From Monosiga brevicollis MX1 (lineage: Eukaryota; Opisthokonta; Choanoflagellata; Craspedida; Salpingoecidae): 64,000 bases of DNA. A program made the translations under genes and the position numbers. Below the pieces are notes generated by a model. That model was not told the DNA's origin, made no database searches, and was given only the letters and a program-made list of their open reading frames with translations. Below, piece after piece: positions 1 to 13,120 of this stretch. The stretch's first letter is position 1; each line of letters opens with the position of its first letter. The stretch lies in NCBI RefSeq assembly GCF_000002865.3, contig NW_001865042.1, forward strand, positions 784,213 through 848,212, read 5' to 3'.

Positions 1-335
1 AAAAAAAAAAAGAAAAGAAAAGAAGGGAATAGAGGACGGCACTGTCCTGCAGATAAACGAGGCGGTTGATGAATCTGCAATGGCACAGGCCAAATGACGT
101 CTCCGACGCCGGCCATAGAAGGTCCTATTTGCGTTGCAACAACCAGAATGCCAAAGAGGGTACCTCCAGTTTTCAAATCGTCCACCACACATCACAGACA
201 TAACGGAAACAAGTGGACCACATTTGCTGAAGAAGGAATCGAGCCAAAAAAGATGGATACAAACGCGCTCAAAGCCCTCTCATTGATGCCTTGGTGAGTT
301 TCTTGACACGCCAAGCTCTGTACGAGGCCGTCAGG
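1..335. other. Left edge, downstream of NSMCE3; no gene seen
   Basis: The window opens with an A-rich tract of about 30 bases. The rest is the sequence downstream of the minus-strand NSMCE3 stop codon. I tried to read it as a further NSMCE3 exon and found no MAGE-like continuation. A gene continuing from further left cannot be excluded. Confidence 0.5.
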
Positions 336-1981
336 CTATTTATCGGCAGCCTCACGATCAGCCAGGAGTCGACTCCAAGTGGCTGCTGGGTCCTTGCCAT
401 GGACCTATGGAATGACGGAGTAGAATGATGGGAACACACATTGTGAGAAAGATTTAAAGTCTGATTAGGGTCTGAGGGTCTGATGAGGGTGAAATCAAGC
501 CGAGTTGAGCGAAAACAGAATGAGTTTACCGAACCTGGGCAAGGAAGGACACGATATCTTTCTCGGAAAGTTCCGCACGGGCCCGAGGCCCCCAACGAAG
601 GTGCTCGATGCGTTCCGACTTATGCGTCACGCGAACGCGCGCCAAATAGCTACACGCATTGTACCAAAAGATAAGGTTCAGGTGAGCAGCGGTGCAAGAG
701 GCGACCAGCCGTCTACAAGGGGGTGATGCTATGCATATCTCATGCTTCTGTTGCAGTTGTTGATTGTGCAGGGCAGGCGTACCGGTCGGTGATAAAAGTC
801 TTTGTGACAAGGGTCTCGACTGTTTCAGAGTCAACCTCCAGATTGCGACTGATCTCGAGGTCTTCTAAATGGCGAAATAGCTCGACTAGAATTTGATAAC
901 AGCCGATGATTGCCATGAGTCGGGGGCAGACTTTGCCAGGAAACACGCACAACCTTGCACCGGGAGCACTCGCACCTTGAGGTAGAGTGTGGTTTTTTAA
1001 GTAAATAAAGGCCAGTATGGGCATGAGCAGGCCAAAGTAAACTCGTTGGCTTTGCCTGTTGAGGACACCAAGTGATAACGGTAAGGTATTTGGCTCAGTT
1101 TGTAATGAGCATAGTTTCGAGACGCAGAGCAGAGCCCATGCAATGCCACGGCTAGAGCAACGAGTCTGCGATGGCCATCACCAACCAGTCGCTCAAGTTG
1201 GGCATGGCTTCATTTCGCAGAATGTTCACAAGAACAAAGGTGTTGCCGGTGCGGGTTTGAACAGGTTGATGGGTGTTGTCCTCGAGCTAATGACAGATGA
1301 CGCGCCGTAGAGATATAGATCAGGACAGCTTCATGGGTAAGCATCCGAAGAGGAACAGCGAAAAAAAAGAGGCAAGTGGAGGAGACTCACCCGAGCACGG
1401 GGTTCAGTTGGATCAGTGCGAGACTCGGTGTCGGGTTGGGTCCGCAGTTGGTAGCCAAACATCTGCAAGTCGCCACTGCAGGGTTAGGTACAGCGACAAA
1501 CTGTACGTGGCACATGGGACAAGGGAGCTCGCAGCCCAGTGATTGGCACCTGTTCAAGAATAGCAGCAGCATCCTTCAAAACCGGCGCAATGTTACGGCC
1601 TGAAAAGTCAGCGCTCAGGTCTACCGATTCCATGAACAATCCAGGGGCGTCATTGGTAACAGCAACAAGCAGCGTGCAGCGACATGAGCAGATCGAAGAA
1701 CGTAGAGACACGAAAAAAAAAAAAATGATGAGCAACAATGGTGGTCCTGGTACAGACCTGCCCGGTTGATCGCTCCTCCACTGGCGTGCTTGAACAAGAT
1801 GCGGCGCACCACACGCTTGACCTGCCAGCACGAGCAGGGTGAACAGGCAGTGTTGATGGGGTTAGCGCTCATGGCTTGGCTTGGATCTGCGATTCCTCGC
1901 CGTGAGTAGTTTGCCAATCATGTTTGCACCTGAGCCTTGTGATCTGAGGACAAAGAACTGGCTTCTGAGGCCTGATCGTGG
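336..1981 (-). CDS. NSMCE3: NSMCE3 / MAGE-family subunit of the SMC5/6 complex (5' end unresolved)
   Basis: MAGE-homology protein. Known members are the Nse3 subunit of the SMC5/6 DNA-repair complex, where the tandem winged-helix MAGE domain binds DNA and the Nse1 RING E3 and Nse4 kleisin. Exons read on the minus strand: VKRVVRRILFKHASGGAINR (about 1768-1830), then RNIAPVLKDAAAILEQ followed by MFGYQLRTQPDT, then TGNTFVLVNILRNEAMPNLS (about 1200-1290), then ELFRHLEDLEISRNLEVDS and TLVTKTFITDR (about 790-880). The last two exons give YLARVRV, the hallmark LRWGPRA block, and SFLAQVHGKDPAATW ending ADREAADK-stop at 336. The order and spacing match NSMCE3 (FGYKL, NTYILIN, RQRYLEY, WGPR, VHNQDP). 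One exon between the NILRNEA block and ELFRHL is not cleanly resolved. The first exon is also unresolved: a candidate lies at 1930-1981 and a possible ATG at 2116. MDH1 lies upstream on the same strand. Confidence 0.82.
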
Positions 1982-2116
1982 CTGCGAAAGCACCGGATGG
2001 GTATGAGTTGGCGTACGGGGCGAGGGCGCGGGAAACACACTGGAAGCACAAGCAAGGCGCGCTTGACTGCCCCTCGTTCTTGCGTTTAGATTACCTTCGC
2101 TTGGCCTGCGGGTCAT

Positions 2117-2839
2117 TGCACAAGAGAAAGGAATCAAACACGCTTGGTGAGTTTTATTGCATGCTTTTCGACCCACACGCAGTTGCCATGCCCAAAAGAC
2201 GTGCACCTGCACCTGCACGCACCTCAGCCTGTGACATGATGCTTGTGCTTCTCGGGCGATGCAACGCCGCCGTTTGTGTGTATATAACTGGAAAGAGGAA
2301 CAGGAAAAGAAAAAGACAAAGAGGGCTTTTTGCTTTTTGCTTGTGACTTGAACGAAACGTAACGGTCAGTTTTAACATGTGTGCGTGTGAACAACAAAGA
2401 GAGAGAGAAAAACACACAAAGAAAAAAGTATTCGTGCCAAGGGGAAGGGGTGACGGGTGTTGTGTTGAGCGGAAGTGAGAGCACCCTCCGATGTTTTATC
2501 CGTGTATGAATGATGCGAGTGATGGAAAGGCAAAATGAAGCCGGGTTTGTTTGTTTGTTGACACGTGAATTGATGCACGGAAGGGTGGAGGAGCCAAGTA
2601 ACTCCCTCATGTTTTTACCCAAAACCAACGGGATCGATACAAGAAAGTCAAAGCTCAAACCGAGCAAATTGACAGAAGACGGGCAATGGGCAGAAGTAGC
2701 ACGCGGGCAAGCCGCGAATGGCAAGTTTGACAGGGTCAAAAACGGGGAAGCACACACAGACAAAGCGGTGCATTCCATCGCGAAGCAGGTGAGACACGGG
2801 TCATGCGGACACCGTCAGTCCTTAGAGTTTGGACACTAG
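2117..2839. other. Spacer between MDH1 and NSMCE3
   Basis: This lies between the MDH1 stop codon and the 5' end of NSMCE3, so it should hold the MDH1 3' end and the NSMCE3 promoter and leader. Minus-strand frames reach 184 codons here, but they are low-complexity (Ser, Phe, His, Leu) with no conserved motif. I regard them as non-coding. Confidence 0.5.
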
Positions 2840-4574
2840 TCAATCCGAAAGGATCTTCAAAGCCGTTTCCTTTTCTTGGGTCTAGGGGAAAGTGTAGAGA
2901 AAGGTAGATGGGCAGGTTACCCGCAAAGGGGATGTGAAAGAAAAAAAAAAACCCGAGATGACGGGGACAGCAAGCATTGGACAGGCCCGAGACACTATGG
3001 TCATGTGCAGCAGTGGGCACTAAGAGATGCAAGGGACGTACCAGTTCTTGATCTGTGCGGTCCATCATCTCGCGGGAGAAGTCATCCACAGAAAGGCCTT
3101 GGACAATGTTCAGTTGACCATTCTACCGCGCATCATCATGCATAGCGTCAGCCGGAGAGACAGGCAATGGGTCGATCTGCTTCGGCGGTGGGCCGACGGA
3201 CTGACCTTGACGCTGACGGGAAATGAGTAGACAATGCCTTCTGTGGTACCGTATGAGCCATCCGAGACCACTCCCATGGAGGTGAACTCGCCGTCCGGGG
3301 TTCCAAACCACCAGGTGTGCATGTGATCGGAGATGGCCTTGGCGGCAGAGAGGGCGCTGGAGAGCTTACGGGCCTTGATGACAGCACCTCCTCGAGATTG
3401 CACGCTTTGGACAAACTCGCCGTGAAGCCAGGCATCGTCATTGACTGCTTCAGTCACCTTGACCTTGGTGCCGTCTGGGTTGGCCACGTAGGCATGGCTA
3501 ACATCTGGGTACTGAGTGGCCGAATGATTGCCCCAGATGATGACGTTCTTGACCTGTTCTGGGTTGACACCAAGGCGGCGGGCCACAAAGCCTTTGGCTC
3601 GGTTCTGCGACAAGCATGGGTGCCCAGCATTAAAAGTGTGAGGCGTTGCGGGCTGCCTACGAGTCTCCCGAGGCGTCGCGCATTGAGGTCTGAATCAGCA
3701 CGGGGTGCGAGGTGACGCAGTTCCCCACTAACCAAGTCCAGGTGAGTCAGGCAGGAGAATTGTGACTTGGGGATGGAGGGCGCATACTGGGCTGTGATCA
3801 TGGCATTGGTATTCGATGGGTTGCCCACCACCAACACCTTGACCGACTTTTTGGCGACGCGATCCAAATCTTGGCCTTGCATCTTGAAGATCTTGGCATT
3901 TTGCTGCAAAAGATCCTTGCGCTCCATGCCTTCGCGGCGCGGGACAGCGCCAACCAGGATGGCCGCATCACAATCCAGGAAAGCCTCAGCCGGGTCTGCG
4001 GTTGCCACGATGTCTGGCCCCAGAAGTGTGGTGAGTTGTCCAGACCACTGGGTCAGCGGGGGCCAAGGTGTTTGCTTTCACCGAAAGCGCTTTTAGGATG
4101 GGATAGACAAAAAAGCAACTACGCACTCTTAACCAATGGGAAGGAGCAGTCGTTCAACTCCATCACGACACCCTCGAGCACGCCCAACATGGGTGGGATA
4201 TCCAACAACTGAAGACTGACGGGCTGGGGCGCGGATCGCAATGATCATGATGGGCAAAGTGGGCGGCAGGAGCGTGTGAGAGTGAGCTAGCCCCATCAAT
4301 AATTGTGCAAATAAGTGGCCTGACACCAAAGACTGCGCATACCTGGTCTTCGCCAAAGATGTCACCGCGGCCGATGGAGAAGAGCAGCGAATAAGCAATT
4401 TGGCCCGCGGCGCCAGTGACGCAAACACGAACAAGTTCCTGTGGCAGCAAATCGATTGGATGTCAGGGAAAAGTACGTGTGGCAGGTACACGCTTTGCAT
4501 CAAGGTGCGACCGGGGGTACCCAGCTTTGCGCGCGGGTGCCAGATACCAGATAGCCGAAACCCACCTTGGCCAT
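2840..4574 (-). CDS. MDH1: Cytosolic malate dehydrogenase
   Basis: NAD-dependent malate dehydrogenase of the cytosolic/LDH-like group, interconverting malate and oxaloacetate for the malate-aspartate shuttle and cytosolic redox balance. The first coding exon is only nine bases (ATGGCCAAG, 4566-4574, then GTGGGT). It splices to [20 protein letters not shown], whose TGAAGQIA is the nucleotide-binding loop. Later exons give [19 protein letters not shown] with the substrate-binding arginines, VVGNPSNTN, and [18 protein letters not shown] with the catalytic histidine in GNHS. Next come [15 protein letters not shown] and [14 protein letters not shown]. The C-terminus is [15 protein letters not shown], joined across a short intron (GTACGT...CCCTAG) to [13 protein letters not shown]-stop. 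The short N-terminus has no targeting peptide, which fits the cytosol. It is divergent from the myosin gene, 1.1 kb away. Confidence 0.95.
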
Positions 4575-5714
4575 GGCGATGGGTTCTTGTGACAGCGGGA
4601 CAGACGGCTCTTAGCTAAGCACCGGGGTGGACGTCAACGCGCAGCCAAGAATGAGGGTCAGCACCGGAATACCACTCCAGCCAGTGGTGCTTCCTCCAAC
4701 GAGCAACCCGCCGCTCTCAAAGCAAAGCAGGCACAATCCTCCAGGCCCTCCCAGACACAGACGGCCTCACGACATCGATCCGCCCGAGTGTGTGTGTGTG
4801 TGTGCGCGCAGACTTACTTGACAAACAACAACGACGGGAAATCAAAAAGACGAAAGCAGTGAGGTTTTTATTGCTTGGAAGCAGAACATGAATTGGAAGT
4901 GGGAGGGGGAACAAGGGAAGATCAGGGTGGATATGGCAGCGGGCAAGTGGGGGGAGCTCAGCGTGCAGAAGGCGAGGGGTCAGGGGTCAGCAGTGGGAGT
5001 GAAGTGCAGGCGCTCGAGTCATCCCTCGAGATTGAGGCTTCTTGTACGCCGCTGTGTCTTGACTGGCCGACACACACACACAGACAACAGTGGCGTTGAA
5101 TTGCATTTCTCTTCAGTACGTCTCTCTCTCGTAAGTTTTGTTGACTTTTTTTTTTTTTTTTTTTTTCGGATTTGGCAGTGGCTAGACAGGGTGTGTGGAC
5201 TGGCGGGTAGACACGGGGCAAAGGGCGGCAAGGTCATGAGCTTTGGATCTATGCTCGGGCTGACAAGGGCTCAACGCATTGTCTTTATTTTTGTTCTGTT
5301 TTGTTCGGGTTGTTTTCGTCTTGGGCGGGCTGCCACTTGAAACAATTTTTATGAAACCATACTTGCCTTGCCCCGCCCCCTTTCGTGTTGACCCGTCTTG
5401 GGGGTTGCATCAAGCTGCATGCTTGCCTCATTCTTGCCTTGAGAAGGAGGGATGGCTGACTTCATACTTGATCGCCCTTCACCATTTGCTCTTGGCCTTC
5501 CTCTTGTATCCTAGGTCTCGGCCTTGGGAGTTAGTGACGGTTGGCTGCTTGGCTCGGGGTGCAACCAACGTGCCCCGACTCTGGACTTACGGCCCGGAGG
5601 AAGCATCTCTCAATCGTTGGGAGGTCGCTTTGCATCTTGACTCGTTGAAATAGCAACTTCAACCCCCAAACGCATTGTGCTGGGATTGGCACCAAACAAC
5701 CAACAATCAGCACC
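4575..5714. promoter_or_regulatory. Divergent intergenic region between MDH1 and the myosin
   Basis: It holds both 5' flanks: MDH1 reads left and the myosin reads right. It contains a GT run near 4791-4805, a CA run near 5071-5082 and a T22-type homopolymer near 5145-5166. The last 30 bases before the myosin ATG are rich in CAA-type repeats. No coding exon could be supported and no TATA box stands out. Confidence 0.5.
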
Positions 5715-8700
5715 ATGGCTGGTGTGGAGGAGCTCTTCAAACCCAAGCTGGTCATGGACGGTGCGTATCACGCGCAGCTGCCGTGCATCGGCCATCTAGC
5801 CGAGCCAGGAACCAGCCATCTCACCCTCTCTTCCCACTTTTGCCTTGCTCTGCATCATGAACCCGCCCTTCATCGCTTTCTGACTGAACCTGATCTGCTT
5901 GCATTCTTTCAGGCTTGCGGCCTCAAGATGGCGTCGAGGACATGACACACCTGTCCGACTTGGACGTGGCAGGCATCAACACCAACTTGCGCGTGCGCTT
6001 CAATCGCGACGAGATATATACCTTCACTGGCTCCATTCTGGTTGCTGTCAACCCGTACAAGTACCTCCCCATTTACGAAAAGGTGTGTCATTTGCACCCA
6101 ACGCGTCTCGCCGAACAGCCCGTATGCTCACCTCGCTGCTGTCTCTCTCCGCCACCCTTGGTGCCCCACCCAACAGGATGACATTGACCGTTACAGCGGC
6201 AAAAAGCTTGGCGAGCTCAAGCCTCACGTCTTTGCCACGGCCGAAGCCGCCTACGCAAATGTCCAGGCCGCCGACATCAATCAGAGCTGCATCATTAGTG
6301 GTGAATCAGGCGCCGGCAAGGTAGCGTCCATGGCATCGGGCAGCTCGGCATTGCTTGCTCCCAAAGCTAAATTTGCAGGCCATGAAACTCACGCCCAACC
6401 CGCCTTGCATTTGGCCTGAACCATAGACGGAGACAACAAAGTTCATTCTTCAGTACCTCTGTGCCGTGACGTCCAGCGTCTCCAACTGGGTGGAGCAGCA
6501 AATTCTAGAAGCCAACACCATTCTTGAAGCGTTTGGCAACGCCAAGACCGTGCGCAACGACAATTCGTCTCGCTTTGGCAAGTTTATTCAAGTTTGCTTT
6601 GACCACAAATGCGAGATTCGCGGCTCTGTGATTCAGGAGGTACAGCGCGCGCCTTTTTACCCCGGCATACCCAGCCTCTCTTGTTTTGGTTCGGGTCTCA
6701 CACCTTATTCCTCACCCGGATTTCCACCGCCCTTCCTTCTAGTATTTGCTCGAGCAATCGCGCATCACCAACATCCAACCAGATGAGCGAAGCTATCACG
6801 TGTTTTACCAGGTCTGCCCCACCGTTGTTGATTCTTTCGTTGAGAGTGCCGTCACCACACAGCAGCAAAACCGAGCAAAGTTTGCAAGTTTGCTCATCAG
6901 CCATGGTCATGTGCACTGTTTGACCCTTGCTCTTCCAGTTGCTAGCTGCTGGTGACCGGCAACGCTTTCACCTCATGGAGCCCGAAGCCTACCTTTACCT
7001 CAATCAGAGCAATTGTTACAAGCTTTCCAACTTTTCCGATGCCCAGGTTTGTCGTGCACCATGCCTCAGACCAATGCAGCGTAAGCCTCTTGACGCTACG
7101 AGGCCATTCTGAATGCCATGTTGGGGTCTGGAATCTTTCTCTGCTGGCCGTGTCTAGGCGTACGACGATCTGCGCCAAGCCATGACAGTGCTGAACATTA
7201 GTGATGACATGATGGATGGCATCTTCTCCCTCGTCTCGGCTGTGTTGTGGATTGGCAACCTACACTTCAAGGACGTGGATGGCGAATCGGTTCAGTTGAC
7301 TCCAGAGGACGAGAAGATTGCCGGCACCGTTGCCGAATTGCTCAAGGTGCGCTCGAGTCTGTCCATTCCCTTTTGATCTCGCAGGCCCACGATGACATCT
7401 CGCCCTGTTCTTACCGCGCCTTTGCTGTGGTGTCGTCGACATTTACGGGGTGCTGTAGATTGACGCCAAACAACTCAAGGAGATTCTGGTCAACCGCACC
7501 ATTGTCGTGCGTGGCAACATCACCACCATCCCCCTCAAATTGGACGATGCCCACGAGAACAAAAACGCCATGGTATGCGCCAGTCGCCCTCTACTCCCTG
7601 GGAATAGTTGTGATCATGGATTCGGGCATATGGCTGAATGGCGACCGCTTTGCTGCTCTGCTCGCTCCGCTCATGCTGCATTTGTCCACCCACACCGCAG
7701 GCCAAGGCGTTGTACAGTCGTACTTTTACCTGGCTCGTTGACAGCATCAATCGTACTACCAACCCTGGTGACTCCCGCAGCAAATTCATTGGCGTTCTTG
7801 GTGCGTTTGAGCCACCGCCCTTTTTCTGTCCTTGCGTGGCAAGCATCCAGGAGCCAAACCATGCAGGGTACATGAGTCACTCACAAGCTTATCTGGGTTC
7901 GCACAGATATCTTTGGGTTTGAGAACTTTGCCACCAATAGCTTTGAGCAGCTCTGCATCAACTTCACGAATGAAAAGTTGCACAAGTTTTTCAATCACTA
8001 CGTTTTTGCCATTGAGCAGGTGTGCTATACCGGTCCCTGCACGACACCGCTCGTCCCATGCAGCAAACCTACCTCACGTGCGCGCTCATGCACGAAACTG
8101 AACGCAGGAGGAGTATCAACGCGAAGGCATTGACTTTGCCCACATCAACTTTACGGATAACGCGGAATGCCTGGATCTGATTGAGAAAGGGAACAAGTGT
8201 GTGTTACGCCTGTTGGACGAAGAATGCCGTTTCCCGAAGGGCTCTGATCAATCATACTTGGAGAAGCAGCACGCTGCCCTGGCCGACCATCCGCACTACA
8301 TCAAGGGCGAGAATAAAGCTCGTTGGGACAAGGAGTTTGGTATCCGCCATTTTGCCGGCGCCGTGGTCTACGCCATTGACGGCTTCCTGGACAAGAACCG
8401 TGATACTCAGCAGGACGCCCTTTTCAACCTACTCATCGACTCATCCGATGCCTTTGTCTGCGACTTGCATCGCTTTCAAGACATTTTGGCGAACGAAAAC
8501 GCCATTGGCTCTGGAATATCACGCCAGGGGTCTGTGCGCAGCGGCTCAGTCCGTGGGCGCTCAGGTACGGAGACAACGCGCAAGGCCAAGCCCACTGTAG
8601 GTGACACATTTCGCCGGCAGCTTAACCTTTTGGTTGAGGTCCTCGAGAGTACCACACCGTGGTACGTGCGCTGCATCAAGCCCAATGCCGCGAAGAGTGC

Positions 8701-11700
8701 CGGCAAATACGAGCAGGACATGGTAGAGGAGCAGCTCAATTATTCTGGCATGCTGGACATTGTCCGCATTCGCAAGGAGGGCTTTCCCATTCACGTGCCT
8801 GCCGAGAAGTTTGTCGAGAAGTACCATGCCATGGCTCGGGTCATGGGCAAGGCTTTGCCCACCGATCCCAAAAGCGCTGTCAAGCAGATCCTGCAATACA
8901 TCAACGCCCCGCCCACCGAATGGCAGGTTGGCCAGACCAAGGTCTTCCTGCGCAACTCTGTCTTTGATCCGCTCGAGGCAGCCCTCCGTAGCTTGCTGGA
9001 GAAGCGCGTGATTTGCCTGCAGGCCGCTACCCGTGGCATGCTGGCCCGCCGCAAGTACCAGCGAACCATGTTTGCCGTCACTCGACTGCAGGCTGCAGTA
9101 CGTGGTGCCGCCATTCGCTGGCGCTTCCTTGCCCAGCGCCGGGCTGCCGTGACCATCCAGTCCTATGTGCGTGGCTGGTTCGCGCGTGAGCTTGTCAAGG
9201 AGTTGCGTCGCAAACGCCGCGAGGAAATGGATCGCCGGCGTCGCGAGGAGGAGGCGCGGCGCGCAGCAGAGGCTCGCGCACGCGGCGAGGCGGAGATGGA
9301 ACAATCATTTTTGGCAGCACAAGAGGAGCTGCAGGCGTTGGCCAAGGCTGCAGAGTTGCAAGCAGCTGCCTCGGGTTCTGGCACGGGCATGGATGACATC
9401 TCCTCCATGTTCTCCTTCATGGCCGGTGCCAGCGAGGTGGTGATGAGCAAGCAGCTGGATCTCTTAAGCAAAATGTCTGCGGAGCTTGACGCCGTGTTGG
9501 CAGGCGAGGTTCCCCGTGGTCAGCCTGGAGCGCGTACAGTCCGGCGTCGACAGCGCGTGGAGAAGCAGCTTAGCCTCCAATCGCTCGAGCCAGGTCCAGT
9601 ACCGGCAGCCGCTCCAGTGGCCAACGTGGGAGGCATTGCTGCAGCAGGCCCCGTGCGCGCAGCCCCAGCCGCTGCAGCAGACGACAACTTCAATCCGGCA
9701 GACTACAGCATGCTGGTGTATGCCAAACGTTACTTCAACGACCACCCGAGCAATATGAGTGCCAACACCATGGCACGTCGTGCGCCCACGTTGCGACGCG
9801 GTGAGAAGGCCGTCGACGACCCCATTCCCAAGGAGGAGATGATTGTGTACTCCAAGACAGCCATGCTGCCCACCTCGATGGTGCACATGCACAACCCTGA
9901 GAACGTGAATCTGGCCTGCAGCGTCTGGAAGGACCTCAACAAGCAGCTTCGTGGCGAGCTTAAAGACGCACAAGTGGCTCAAAGCACCCAGTCCATCGTT
10001 GCGTACTGCCTTGAGCGCCCGGAGCTGCGCGACGAGGTGTACTGCCAGCTCATTCGCCAGTGCACCAACAACCCCAGTCCAGAGGAGCAACGTCGTGGCT
10101 GGGAGCTGCTCTGCATCTTTGTCGTGTCCTTCCCCCCAAGCAAGATGCTGTACAAGTACCTGCAGGCTTTCATGAAGCTGGCCACGCGCGACTCGGTGGT
10201 GAAGCGCTACGCCGCCTGGGCGTACGAATCACTCAAGCATACCAAGATGAATGGGGCACGCCAGCGCTACCCTTCCACTCTCGAGATGACGGCCATTCGT
10301 CGCCTCGAGCCTGTCGTTGTCAGATTCTTCTTCGAAGACGACAAGGTCAAGGCCCTGGGCGTGCACTCGACTTGGACCGTGAGTGATGTCGTCGACGCCA
10401 TTGCCAACAAGATCGATCTCAAGGATCCGGATGGCTGGGCCCTTTTCGAGACCAACCCGGACGAGGAGCATTATGTTCGTGGGCAAGACTACCTTGGCGA
10501 CATTCTCTCGCGCTGGGAGTCCAAGGCTCGTAGCTCGATGCAAATGAGCAAATACGCCACCATGTCACGCAGCAAGGCAGCCTCGGCCATCTCCCAGGCC
10601 CTGGGCGGGGGCGACAGCCGCTTTGTCTTCCGAAAGCGCCTCTTTCGCAATCCCAAGCATATCCCAGATGACCCAGTGGAGTATGGGTTGGTGTATGCCC
10701 AGGCCGTACGCAGCGTCGTCCGCCATGACGAATTCCCGGTTAATGAAAAGGTGGCGCTTCAACTTGCTGGCCTGCAGGCCCAAGTTTTGTGGGGTGATGC
10801 CGATGCGGCCAACATGGCGCGCTACGAAAAACCCGAAGACTACCTGCCCGAGCGCATCCGGGAGAACAACGCGGACGTGGCTTTCTGGCAGCAGGAATTG
10901 TACCGGGCCCACCGCGAGTTTGGCTTTGGTATGACGGACATCAAGGCCAAGGTCCTGTACTTGACGGCAGTCAAGCAGTACCCACTCTACGGTGGTAGCT
11001 TCTTCGACGTGCAGTTCAAGGGCTTTTGGTCGCATCCCACCAACGTCATGGCCACCGTACACGTGGATGGCTTCAAGTTTGTGCACCCCAAGACTAAGGA
11101 GGTCCTTGCGGAGTACTCGTACGAGCAGCTGGCCAACATCGAGGTCAACAATTTTGATGACACCATTACTTTCAACCTCGAGGGCATGTCTGAGGTGGAA
11201 AACAGCCACCTCATGTTCTATTGTGCCCGCCGCGAGGATTTGGCCAACCTTATCGCGTCCTACTCACCGCAGCACCGCAATTGGAAGAAGGTGGGGCAGG
11301 CGGCCGTGCCCCAGCAGCGCAAGGTGACGCAGGACGACAAAACGCGCCTGCACAACGAGATGCTGCAAGCGCGCAAGGCCTTGGTGGACAGCGGTGCCAT
11401 GCTCAAGCCGCCCGAGTCAAAGGGATTTTTGGGTACGACGCTGCGCCGGCGTCGCTCAAGCAAGGCGGCCGAGGCAGAGAGCAGCACATACGAGCGCGAT
11501 TTTCCCGAGCGCTTCTGGGCCTACTCCAAGTCCAAGCTGCCGCAGCCACTCTCGGTGATGGATTCAGAAGACTCACAAGAGATGGCTCTACGCATCTATG
11601 CTTCCCTTCTGGTGTACGCTGGCCTCGCCAGCACGGGCGGCTACGAGACGCCCGGCGACGTCAAGCACTATCAGCTCGTACAGAATGTGATTGGCCGGTG

Positions 11701-12949
11701 CCTGGAGAAGGAGGACGTGTGTAACGAGACTTACCTCCAGCTCATCAAGCAGACGACGGATCAGCCAGATGTGGACAGCCGCATCAATGTACAAAACTGG
11801 CGCATGTTTGCCTTGCTCTTGGGTGTGGTGGTACCGCGTGACAAAGAGGTGCTGGCCTACATTACGGCGCACCTTCGTTCTCGAGGCTTGGACATGGCGT
11901 CGGAGGAGGGCAAGTGGGCGCAGTTCTGCCGCACGGTCATGGCGCGCACGCTGCAGAACAAGAATCGCAAGTATCCACCCTCACAGGTGGAAATTGATTG
12001 TGTGTCGGCCATGCAGCCGATTCATGCACGGTTTTATTTCATGGACGGCGAGTTTCGTGCGCTCAAGTTTGACTCGGCGGCCACCACGAGCGAGGTGGTA
12101 GCTACCATTAAGGAGCGCATGGGCTTGAGCTCGGCCGTGCAGGGATTTTCTCTCTTTGAAGTGTTTGGAACGCTGGAGCGTAACATGCTAGCCTGGGAAA
12201 AGGTGGGCGATGCCATCTTCAAGTGGGAAAAGTATGCCCGCAGCACTCGCTCGGACAAGCAACTGCAGCTCACCTTTAAAAAGCGCCTCTTCTTGGGCAG
12301 CCCGGGCATCCCGGACAACACGACGGAGTTTGATTTGACGCTCTTCCAGGCCTTGAACGACGTTGTGCAAGATCGCTTCCCCGTGTCTGAGGACGAGGCG
12401 GCTTATCTGACGGCGCTGCGCGCCCAGGTAGACCTTGGGGATTATCAGCCGGGTCCTGCTGCCCAGGTGTACGGTGATCTCCTGCAAAAATATTTGCCCA
12501 AGCATTTGACGTCGGTGGTGCAACCTGAGGACGTGGCCATGCATCACCAGAAGCTGCGCGGCGTCAGCAAGCATGATTGCAACACGCGCTACTTGAAGGT
12601 GGTGCAAGCCTGGCCCCTGTATGGAGCCACCGTGTTTGAAGTTATGCAGTCGTACACAACCAACTTGCCAAAGAATTTGTGGTTGGCTGTTAACGAAGAG
12701 GGCGTGCACATTATGCGTCGCCGTGCCAAGGAGCCGCTGATCTCATATGCTTACAAGAGCATCGTCAACTACAGTCCTTCTTTGCGCAATCTCATGTTGG
12801 TGACAGAGTCGTTGACACGAGGTACCAAGTACGTGTTCAACACGAGCCAGGCATCACAGATTGCGCACTTGATTAAGGACTACACCCACATTATCTTGCA
12901 GAAGCGCCAAAAGGCCAAGGGCGACGCTGCTGCGAGTGCAATGCCATGA
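5715..12949 (+). CDS. Unconventional myosin with two MyTH4-FERM modules (class VII/XXII-like)
   Basis: Actin motor of about 2035 residues in 11 exons (5715-5760, 5913-6082, 6177-6320, 6427-6639, 6743-6811, 6939-7046, 7158-7346, 7459-7572, 7701-7800, 7907-8019, 8108-12949). These sum to a multiple of three. The motor (about 20-715) starts without an SH3-like cap and shows [12 protein letters not shown], the P-loop GESGAGKTETT (split by an intron after the Lys), switch [16 protein letters not shown] and LDIFGFENF. About three IQ motifs follow (720-790; e.g. [18 protein letters not shown]), then a charged single-helix-like stretch (790-850). Next come MyTH4-1 (about 950-1110, [12 protein letters not shown]), FERM-1, a basic linker, MyTH4-2 (about 1556-1710, [16 protein letters not shown]) and FERM-2 to the end. 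Myosin VII has an SH3 domain between the modules; I see none, which favours class XXII or a derived VII. Such myosins act in filopodia and microvilli. Confidence 0.93.
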
Positions 12950-13120
12950 ATGCTCTGAGTTTTGTGACTGACTGCACATGGCTTGTTAGCCTGTTATGGT
13001 GGGCTTCTTGTACTCTGGGCACTCGGCCCCGCTGTTTCGTGTTGAGTTCTCTCATGGGTTTCCTCCACATACAAAAAATTCGATTGGTTTAAAATCTGAA
13101 ATGCGTTGACCACGCCGTCA

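Noticed and set aside
2224-2778. 184-codon minus-strand frame between MDH1 and NSMCE3
   Set aside because: It is low-complexity, with no conserved motif and no splice-supported continuation.
8561-9304. 247-codon antisense frame inside the myosin, and similar antisense frames in the PARP (e.g. 60036-60707, 61629-62366)
   Set aside because: They are shadows of long GC-rich exons with clear conserved domains on the coding strand; the antisense products show no motifs.
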